Assembly: GCF_049445995.1 (NCBI RefSeq)
Contig: NZ_JBMSDZ010000004.1
Span: 62,001-126,000 of the forward strand
Length of the DNA stretch: 64,000 nucleotides
Reading direction: 5' to 3'
From: Dyella_A sp049445995
GTDB lineage: Bacteria; Pseudomonadota; Gammaproteobacteria; Xanthomonadales; Rhodanobacteraceae
The notes beneath the pieces were generated by a model, which was not told the DNA's origin, made no database searches, and saw only the letters and a program-made list of their open reading frames with translations. Below, one piece after another: positions 57,501 through 64,000 of the stretch; position 1 is the stretch's first letter, and every line of letters begins with the position of its first letter. The position numbers were made by a program, and so were the translations under genes.

Positions 57501-60150
57501 CGCCTCGGGTACCGAGGCGAGCCTGATCGATCGTACCGGCGGCATCTTCGTGCGCCCCGCACAGCAGCTGTCGGTGGAGGATCGGGTGCTGGTGCGCTCG
57601 GTGGCACGGGTAGTGCTCAGCGATACCCGCGGCTCGCTCGCCGAGCAGCTGTCGCGACGCCGGGTGGAACCACCACTGCCGCGCTTCGATCCCACCCGCA
57701 TCCATCTGCCCGAGCCGGTTGCCACGGACGCCACCGTCGACCCGCAGCTGGCCACGTTGCAGCTGGCCAACGCCTACGGCGGCTTCAGCGCCGATGGAAG
57801 CGAGTACGTGATCGTGCTGCTCCCGGGCAGCCCCACACCCGCGCCGTGGTGCAACGTGCTGGCCAATCCCGGCTTTGGCTGCGTGATCTCCGAGAGCGGC
57901 GGCGCCTGTACGTGGAGCGAGAACGCGCACGAGTTCCGCCTCACGCCGTGGCACAACGATCCGGTGACCGATGCCAGCGGCGAGGCGATCTACCTGCGCG
58001 ACGAGGAGAGCGGTCACTATTGGTCGCCCACGCCGCTGCCGCGTCGCGGTACTGGCCGCTACGTCACGCGCCACGGCTTCGGCTACTCGGTGTTCGAGCA
58101 CGTCGAGGACGGCATCGAATCGGAGCTGTGGGTATACGTGGCACTGCATGCGCCGATGAAGTTCTCGGTGCTGCGCCTGCGCAATACCACCCGCCAGCCG
58201 CGCCGGTTGTCGGCCACCGGCTACGTGGAGTGGGTGCTGGGCGATGTGCGCGCGAAGTCGGCGATGCACGTGGTCACCGAATCGGACCCGGCCACTGGTG
58301 CACTGTTCGCCCGCAACGCCTACCAGATGGACTTCAGCGGCCGGGTGGGCTTCTTCGACGTCGACGGCGGCGCGCGCAGCGTCACCGGCGACCGTCGCGA
58401 GTTCCTCGGCCGCAACGGCAACATGCGCGCGCCGGCGGCGATGGGGCAGGGCGGCTTGTCCGGGCGGCTCGGCCCGGGGCTGGATCCCTGCGGGGCGATC
58501 CAGGTGCCGTTCGAGCTGGCGCCGGGCGAAACGCGCGAGGTGGTATTCCGGCTCGGCGCCGCGCACGATCAGTCGGTCGCCAGCGACCTGGTGCAGCGCT
58601 TTCGCGGCTCGGCGGCGGCGGCCGCGGCGCTCGACGAGGTGCGCATGCACTGGCACTGGACGCTGGGCAAGGTGCAGGTGCGCACGCCCGATCCAGCCGT
58701 GAACGTGCTCGCCAATGGCTGGCTGATGTACCAGGTGATCGCCTCGCGCTTCTGGGCGCGCAGCGGGTACTACCAGTCCGGCGGTGCATTCGGTTTCCGC
58801 GACCAGCTGCAGGACACCATGGCGATGATCCACGCCAGCCCGTACAGCGCGCGCCGGCATTTGCTGCTCAGCGCGGCGCACCAGTTCGTCGAGGGCGACG
58901 TGCAGCACTGGTGGCATCCGCCCATGGATCGTGGCGTGCGCACGCACTGTTCGGACGACTACCTGTGGTTGGCGCTCGCTACCAGCCACTACGTGCTCGC
59001 CACCGCCGATACCGGCGTGCTGGACGAGCGCGTGGCCTATATCGAAGGCCGCGCGGTGAAGCGCGAGGAGGAGTCGTACTACGACCTGCCCACGCACTCC
59101 GAGCAATCGGCCACGCTGTACGAGCACTGCGTGCGCGCCATTGAGCATAGCCGTCCGCGCGGCCCGCACGGACTGCCACTGATCGGCACCGGAGACTGGA
59201 ACGACGGCATGAACCGCGTCGGCGAGCGGGGACGTGGCGAAAGCGTCTGGCTGGGCTTCTTCCTGCACGAGGTGCTCAACCGCTTTGCCGTCACCGCGCG
59301 TCGGCATGGCGACGCGCCATTCGCCGAGCTGTGCGAGATGGAGGCGGCGGCCCTGCGCGATGCGCTGGAAGCCCACGGCTGGGATGGAGCCTGGTATCGC
59401 CGCGCCTATTTCGATGACGGCACGCCGCTGGGTTCCAGCGCTAACCTCGAATGCCGCATCGACTCGATCGCACAGAGCTGGTCGGTGCTGTCCGGCGCGG
59501 CGCCGGACGCGCGCCGGCGGCAGGCGATGGAATCGCTCGACACGCACCTGGTGAAGCGGCGTGCGGGGCTGATCCAGCTGCTGGAGCCGCCGTTCGATCG
59601 TTCCGACCTCGACCCGGGCTACATCAAGGGCTACGTGCCGGGCGTGCGCGAGAACGGTGGCCAGTACACGCACGCCGCGGTGTGGGCCACGATGGCCTTC
59701 GCGGCGCTCGGTGACGGTGCCCGCGCGTGGGAGCTGCTGGGCATGATCAACCCGGTCAACCACGGCAGCGGCGCGGGCGACATCGAGGTGTACAAGGTGG
59801 AGCCCTACGTGGTCGCCGCCGACGTCTACGGCGTGCCGCCGCACCAGGGGCGCGGCGGCTGGAGCTGGTACACCGGCTCGGCCGGCTGGATGTACCGGCT
59901 GATCGTCGAGTCGCTGCTGGGCCTGCGCATCGAGGGCGAGACCCTGCGCGTGACGCCGGTGCTGCCGCCGGGCTGGAGCGGCTTCGAGCTGGCGTACCGG
60001 CATCGCGAAACCGACTACCGCATCATCGTGCGACCCGGCGACGTGGCCGGCGCGGCGCCGCGCATCGTCGTCAACGGTGTGCCGATCGAAGGCGAGGTGG
60101 TGGCGCTGGTCGACGACGGCGGCGAGCACCGCATCGAGATCGCGCCGTGA
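51532..60150 (+). CDS. ndvB: Cyclic beta-1,2-glucan synthase-like protein (GT84-GH94, NdvB/ChvB type)
   Basis: A giant inner-membrane enzyme of about 2,872 aa, the size of Agrobacterium ChvB. The N-terminal cytoplasmic part (1-415) is followed by membrane segments near 423-450, 460-490, 833-875 and 961-1000. The GT84 domain lies between: TLDSDTELPRDAARRF (near 641-656), SHDLIEGAFARAG and QRRHRWIRGDWQ (near 787-797), i.e. the D-x-D, ED and QxxRW motifs. The middle region (about 1050-1500) corresponds to the cyclising part. The C-terminal GH94 phosphorylase-like domain has GTGDWNDGMNRVG (near 2551-2563) and sets chain length. TTG at 51532 (GGAG upstream) is the most plausible start, but it is uncertain. 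Product and linkage are inferred from the family; periplasmic osmoadaptation is the usual role. Confidence 0.9.
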   Translation: MKIEQRSTFHPPVRTTSTATRDGSLAGHEGEEPTLRGELFSAEQMELHGVLLARRHRLSPRSTSDRLLRRLDENDRVLAEACEALTAASQASRRVSPAGEWLLDNYYLVEEQIRTAQRHLPRGYNRELPRLADSGDEGWPRVYELALEIISHGDGRVDDDSLGRFITAYQGIQPLTLGELWAIPIMLRLALIENLRRVAARVIADGNYREMARQWADTITEIAEHDPKSVVLGVADMARSNPPMASAFVAELARRLQGQGPGLAMPLSWLEQRLAESGSSVEHQVQIEAQQQAADQVSIGNSIGSLRHLAAVDWHAFVERLSVVENLLRSDPAGIHAAMDFATRDHYRHVIERLARRSGRSEPDVAQSALALAHRAAAVDAAPGIEAHVGYYLVDDGRAELERVVKLRSGPLARFGRRVAHAPLPAYLGLIALLTVLLAEPLLEAMVQNHAPLWALLLLALPALLVVSQLATGLVNWLVTVFAPPALLPKMDFSEGLPDHARTLVVIPSLFASLDDVDELVDALEVRYLANRDPNLHFGLLSDFTDAVTETTPQDAALLARAKARIETLNTTYAGGTGERFFLFHRPRVYHAPDRLWMGRERKRGKLADLNALLRGGGHEPFVLIVGELAALHGIAYVITLDSDTELPRDAARRFASAMAHPLNRPVYDAARGRVVRGYGILQPRVGVSLPSAARSRYAQLFGSEAGIDPYTRMVSDVYQDLFGEGSFIGKGIYHVDAFRLALEQRFPDNAILSHDLIEGAFARAGLLSDVQLYEPYPSGYLADCQRRHRWIRGDWQILPWLLPRAPGPHGWQRNPLSALSRWKILDNLRRSLVPAAFVLLLLVGWLGVAQVVSWTVAILGLVVLMPVLGTMLVLVQKSPDVLWRAHLRVVLRAGIAQGMRAGFWVMTLPHEALYSLDAVMRSLWRMGVSRRHLLQWRASRDCTQDARGPLAQVLRRMWINPALAIAAAVALAVLRLPALPVAVPLLALWALAPGLVWFSGQPRRREVFAPTATQQRFLRMLARRIWGFFEVHVGSHDNALPPDNMQEHPTEAIAHRTSPTNIGLALLSNLAAYDFGYITAGRLIQRTADTLHTMQGLARYRGHFFNWYDTVSLQPLAPQYVSSVDSGNLAGHLLTLRPGLLALIDAPVFHSRLLDGLADTLDLLAGARPDDDFLVAACGELLQRLDEAREAPPRTLVQARDAVRPIHAGVLAMRTHVPADDARDEAALWYGRLVEQVGDVFGELDYLSDAAPTAGMPTLRQLATYAAPMAPGTDCVADRACARVGELGQLARLAGDMAVMDFSFLYDRRRDLLSIGYNVDERRLDAGFYDLLASEARLANYVAIVQGQLPQESWFTLGRLLTTTTRGRPVLLSWTGSMFEYLMPMLVMPSIEGTLLDETCHAAVARQIEYGQQLGVPWGVSESGYNTVDVQLNYQYRAFGVPGLGLKRGLGDDVVVAPYASTMAMMVAPAAACANLERLAQEDRLGRFGFYEAIDYTPARLPHGQSAVVVRSFMAHHQGMSLLSLAHALLDQPMQKRFEADPQFRAGALLLQERVPETAAEYRHATGFPIQPVDAATAEGTLRVFTDPDMPRPAVQLLSNGRYHVMVSSGGGGYSRLRDMAVTRWHEDISSDHWGQFCYLRDVETGAFWSTAHQPTLHQPEHFEAIFSDARAEFRVRERDYDAHTEIVVSPEDDIELRRVRLTNRGRTARTIEITTYAEVVIAPAAADAAHPAFSNLFVQTAWLPAAQALICTRRPRSATEAVPWMCHLMAVHDARVESLSYETDRAAFIGRGRSLARPRALSDRLQVQLGNSDGSVLDPIVAIRCRITLAPEQSATIDIVTGAADSDEACRHLAEKYRDRHIADRVFDLAWTHSQVLLQQLNAGPGDARLYERMAASIIYANTSLRAEPGVLQANRRGQSGLWGQSISGDLPIVLLRMTDPANIELVRQLVQAHAYWRLKGLAVDLVIWNEDQAGYRQLLQDLIMGLIASGTEASLIDRTGGIFVRPAQQLSVEDRVLVRSVARVVLSDTRGSLAEQLSRRRVEPPLPRFDPTRIHLPEPVATDATVDPQLATLQLANAYGGFSADGSEYVIVLLPGSPTPAPWCNVLANPGFGCVISESGGACTWSENAHEFRLTPWHNDPVTDASGEAIYLRDEESGHYWSPTPLPRRGTGRYVTRHGFGYSVFEHVEDGIESELWVYVALHAPMKFSVLRLRNTTRQPRRLSATGYVEWVLGDVRAKSAMHVVTESDPATGALFARNAYQMDFSGRVGFFDVDGGARSVTGDRREFLGRNGNMRAPAAMGQGGLSGRLGPGLDPCGAIQVPFELAPGETREVVFRLGAAHDQSVASDLVQRFRGSAAAAAALDEVRMHWHWTLGKVQVRTPDPAVNVLANGWLMYQVIASRFWARSGYYQSGGAFGFRDQLQDTMAMIHASPYSARRHLLLSAAHQFVEGDVQHWWHPPMDRGVRTHCSDDYLWLALATSHYVLATADTGVLDERVAYIEGRAVKREEESYYDLPTHSEQSATLYEHCVRAIEHSRPRGPHGLPLIGTGDWNDGMNRVGERGRGESVWLGFFLHEVLNRFAVTARRHGDAPFAELCEMEAAALRDALEAHGWDGAWYRRAYFDDGTPLGSSANLECRIDSIAQSWSVLSGAAPDARRRQAMESLDTHLVKRRAGLIQLLEPPFDRSDLDPGYIKGYVPGVRENGGQYTHAAVWATMAFAALGDGARAWELLGMINPVNHGSGAGDIEVYKVEPYVVAADVYGVPPHQGRGGWSWYTGSAGWMYRLIVESLLGLRIEGETLRVTPVLPPGWSGFELAYRHRETDYRIIVRPGDVAGAAPRIVVNGVPIEGEVVALVDDGGEHRIEIAP

Positions 60151-60193
60151 GGCCTTGACGCTGCGTGCGCGCACGATCCGGATCATGCCCCGG

Positions 60194-60222
60194 GCCAAGC
60201 GCCGCGATGCGCGGCGCTTGGC
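60194..60222 (+). terminator. Hairpin terminator after the glucan synthase gene
   Basis: A 12-bp perfect stem GCCAAGCGCCGC/GCGGCGCTTGGC with a 5-nt loop, 43 nt after the stop codon, followed by GTTAATCT. The weak U-tract lowers certainty. Confidence 0.75.
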
Positions 60223-60294
60223 GTTAATCTAGACATCCAACTGATCTTGTGCCGGCACCGCGCCGGTCTCCCTTCCACGACGACGGAACGCCCC

Positions 60295-61968
<1,674 letters not shown>

Positions 61969-61995
61969 CACCCCTGGCCCCCGCGTGATGCCCCT

Positions 61996-62079
61996 GTAGG
62001 AGCGCACCCTGTGCGCGAATGCTCTTGGCTTTGATGTCCATCAGGAGCAAGAGCATTCGCGCACAGGGTGCGCTCCTAC
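61996..62079. repeat. REP pair (BIME-like) between pgi and pgm
   Basis: The same GTAGGAGCGCACCC element as at 12511, with a closely similar centre (CTTTGATGTCCATCAGGAGC), 27 nt after the pgi stop and 47 nt before the pgm ATG. Confidence 0.92.
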
Positions 62080-62126
62080 CCGGGAGGTTGGCGGCAAACG
62101 CATTCCGTGAACTTCTTCGAGCAACC

Positions 62127-63779
62127 ATGAGCCCGACCCTCAGTCCTCTTGCCGGCAAGCCGGCGCCCGCCTCGATCCTCGTCGACGTGCCGCAGCTGCT
62201 CGCCGCCTACGCCGACCTGGCGCCCGACCCGTCGGTGCCCGCGCAGCGCGTGGCGTTCGGCACGTCGGGCCATCGCGGCTCCTCGCTGAGCCGCAGCTTC
62301 AACGCGGCGCACGTGCTGGCGATCAGCCAGGCGATCTGCGACTACCGCGCCATGCAGGGCATCGACGGTCCGCTGTTCGTGGCGATCGACACGCATGCGC
62401 TCTCCGCGCCGGCGTTCGAGCACGCGCTGGAAGTGTTCGCCGCCAACGGGGTCACCACCATGATCTCGGCCGGCACGCCGTACACGCCCACGCCGGTGCT
62501 GTCGCACGCGATCCTGGTCTACAACCGCGGCCGCACGGATCACCTGGCCGACGGCATCGTGCTGACACCCTCGCACAATCCGCCGGCCGACGGCGGCTAC
62601 AAGTACAACCCGCCCAACGGCGGCCCGGCCGACACCGACGTCACCCGCTGGATCCAGGATCGTGCCAACGCGCTGCTGGCCGATGGGCTCAACGGCGTGC
62701 GCCGGGTGCCCTACGCGCAGGCGCGCCGCTCAGCGCGGGTGATCGAGCACGACTACGTGGCCAGCTACGTGTGCGACCTGGCGAACATCGTCGACTTCGA
62801 CCTGATCCGCGCCGGCGGCCTCAGGCTCGGCGTCGATCCGCTGGGCGGCGCCGGCGTGCACTACTGGGCGTCGATCGCCGAGCGCTACCGGCTCGACCTC
62901 ACCGTGGTGCGCGAGACGGTCGATCCGCGGTTCGCCTTCATGAGCGTGGACTGGGACGGCAAGATCCGCATGGATCCCTCGTCGAAGTACGCCATGGCCA
63001 GCCTGATCGCGATGAAGGACCGCTTCGACGTGGCCTTCGCCTGCGACACCGATCACGACCGCCACGGCATCGTCGCGAAAAGCTGCGGCCTGATGCAGCC
63101 CAACAGCTACCTCGCCACGCTGGTCGACTACCTGTTCCGCCACCGCCCGCACTGGCGCGCCGACGCGGCGGTGGGCAAGACGGTGGTCAGCAGTTCGCTG
63201 ATCGACCGCGTGAGCGCGCGGCTGGGGCGCCGTCTGTATGAGGTGCCGGTAGGCTTCAAGTGGTTCGCCGACGGCCTGTTCGACGGATCGCTGGGTTTCG
63301 GCGGCGAGGAGAGCGCGGGCGCGTCGCTGCTGCGCATGGATGGCAGCGTGTGGAGCACCGACAAGGACGGCATCGTGCCGGCGCTGCTGGCCGCGGAGAT
63401 GACCGCGCGCGAGGGGCGCGATCCGGGTGAGCGCTACGCCGACATCACCGCGGCGCTGGGCACGCCGCATTCCGACCGCGTCGACGCGCCGGCCACCGCC
63501 GGGCAGAAGGCACGACTGGGCAGGCTGGCGCCCGCGCAGGTGCACGGCACCGAGCTGGCCGGCGATCCGATCATCACCGTGCTCGACAAGGCGCCGGGCA
63601 ACGGCGCGGCGATCGGCGGCATCAAGGTGGTGACCGCGGCCGGCTGGTTCGCCGCGCGTCCCTCCGGCACCGAGGCGATCTACAAGATCTACGCCGAGAG
63701 CTTCCGGGACGAGAACCATTTGCGCGAGCTGATCGCCGAGGCGAATAAGATGGTGGACGGCGCGCTCGCCACCCCCTGA
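62127..63779 (+). CDS. pgm: Phosphoglucomutase (alpha-D-glucose phosphate-specific)
   Basis: Interconverts glucose-1-phosphate and glucose-6-phosphate. At 550 aa it is the size of E. coli Pgm (546). The phosphoserine loop is LTPSHNPPADGGYKYN (Ser149). The metal loop is CDTDHDRHGIV (from Asp307). The sugar-binding loop is FGGEESAGAS, and the phosphate-binding loop near the C-terminus is ARPSGTEAIYKIYAESF. The ATG at 62127 matches family starts (MSPTLSPLAGKPAP); longer frames run into the REP. It could both release carbon from imported alpha-glucans after phosphorolysis and supply UDP-glucose precursor to the synthase. Confidence 0.96.
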   Translation: MSPTLSPLAGKPAPASILVDVPQLLAAYADLAPDPSVPAQRVAFGTSGHRGSSLSRSFNAAHVLAISQAICDYRAMQGIDGPLFVAIDTHALSAPAFEHALEVFAANGVTTMISAGTPYTPTPVLSHAILVYNRGRTDHLADGIVLTPSHNPPADGGYKYNPPNGGPADTDVTRWIQDRANALLADGLNGVRRVPYAQARRSARVIEHDYVASYVCDLANIVDFDLIRAGGLRLGVDPLGGAGVHYWASIAERYRLDLTVVRETVDPRFAFMSVDWDGKIRMDPSSKYAMASLIAMKDRFDVAFACDTDHDRHGIVAKSCGLMQPNSYLATLVDYLFRHRPHWRADAAVGKTVVSSSLIDRVSARLGRRLYEVPVGFKWFADGLFDGSLGFGGEESAGASLLRMDGSVWSTDKDGIVPALLAAEMTAREGRDPGERYADITAALGTPHSDRVDAPATAGQKARLGRLAPAQVHGTELAGDPIITVLDKAPGNGAAIGGIKVVTAAGWFAARPSGTEAIYKIYAESFRDENHLRELIAEANKMVDGALATP

Positions 63780-63806
63780 GCAGCAGCGATTTCCAAGGAG
63801 CCTTCC

Positions 63807-64000
63807 ATGTCACCGATCAACCCGCCCAGCCGCTACGCGGCGTCGTTGCGCTGGCTGCACTGGACCGTGTTTGCGCTGGTACTGCTGGCGTACGTGTTCA
63901 TCAACCTGTTCGATCTGTTCCCCAAGGGCAGCACGCCGCGTCTGAATACGCTGGCGGCGCACTACCTGGCCGGCATCGCGGTGCTGCTGCTGGTGCTGCC
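63807..64000 (+). CDS. Cytochrome b561 family protein (N-terminal part, cut by window edge)
   Basis: The first 64 codons of a gene with a clear AAGGAG ribosome-binding site. The sequence RYAASLRWLHWTVFALVLLAYVF gives a first helix with the conserved heme histidine (RWLHW). The second conserved region AAHYLAGIAVLLLVLP follows. This matches the short CybB-type b561 of the inner membrane (about 180 aa), which moves electrons between quinones or to periplasmic oxidants such as superoxide. The rest is beyond the window. Confidence 0.82.
   Translation, partial: MSPINPPSRYAASLRWLHWTVFALVLLAYVFINLFDLFPKGSTPRLNTLAAHYLAGIAVLLLVL

Noticed and set aside
52225..60198. Two minus-strand frames of 1,695 and 961 codons opposite the glucan synthase gene
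   Set aside because: The composition is that of antisense shadow frames, and the plus-strand protein has intact domains over the whole length.

Overview
The window is a high-GC (about two-thirds G+C) gammaproteobacterial chromosome segment. Gene order (fliLMNOPQR-flhBA-flhFG-fliA-cheYZA-motCD-cheW), a TonB-dependent receptor locus for alpha-glucans, GAATCCC heptamer repeats and GTAG-headed REP palindromes all point to the Xanthomonadales, most likely Rhodanobacteraceae (Rhodanobacter, Dyella or Frateuria type). The taxonomy is an inference from style and gene order; no rRNA or other marker gene is present. No tRNA, rRNA, CRISPR array, prophage or transposase gene was seen.

Layout. 1-6.2 kb: a secreted nuclease-like protein cut by the left edge, upp, an MHS-type organic acid transporter and a class III aminotransferase. 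6.4-11.2 kb: a compact five-gene unit made of an ABC exporter (ATPase and permease), two tandem DesK-like histidine kinases and one NarL-type regulator. 11.4-12.5 kb: queA. 12.8-29.3 kb: a long flagellar and chemotaxis block reading rightward behind a good sigma-54 promoter. It encodes the C-ring (FliM, FliN), the export gate (FliOPQR-FlhBA), placement factors (FlhF, FlhG), the late sigma factor FliA, CheY/CheZ/CheA/CheW and the MotCD stator. Three unrelated repeat families sit inside this block.

29.3-49.3 kb: a starch/maltodextrin utilisation locus, mostly leftward. It has a TonB-dependent receptor, a flavin-dependent halogenase-like protein, a lipoprotein GH13, a secreted GH31, a secreted neopullulanase-like GH13, an unassigned six-hairpin glycosidase-like protein, an SLC45-like sugar transporter and a secreted alpha-amylase. 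A cytoplasmic GH13 alpha-glucosidase reads away to the right. Four copies of one palindromic operator (core TGCATACGTATTCA) precede four of these genes, always in the same orientation relative to transcription, which suggests one LacI-type regulator encoded elsewhere. The expected flow is outer-surface and periplasmic cleavage, TonB-driven uptake, inner-membrane import, then cytoplasmic hydrolysis.

49.5-64 kb: a Tat-exported molybdoenzyme with its cytochrome b, a giant (about 2,870 aa) cyclic beta-1,2-glucan synthase-like protein, pgi, pgm and the start of a cytochrome b561. Pgi and Pgm interconvert the glucose phosphates from which UDP-glucose, the glucan synthase donor, is made.

The points most worth following up are the four-site operator regulon with a MITE inserted in one leader, the halogenase in a starch locus, a threefold repeated FliM-like motif in the CheA linker, and REP elements that lie inside operons and in one case supply a stop codon. 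Starts at TTG or GTG (queA, fliO, the second kinase, the GH13 lipoprotein, the glucan synthase, pgi) were chosen from reading frame and family N-termini and are less certain than the ATG starts.
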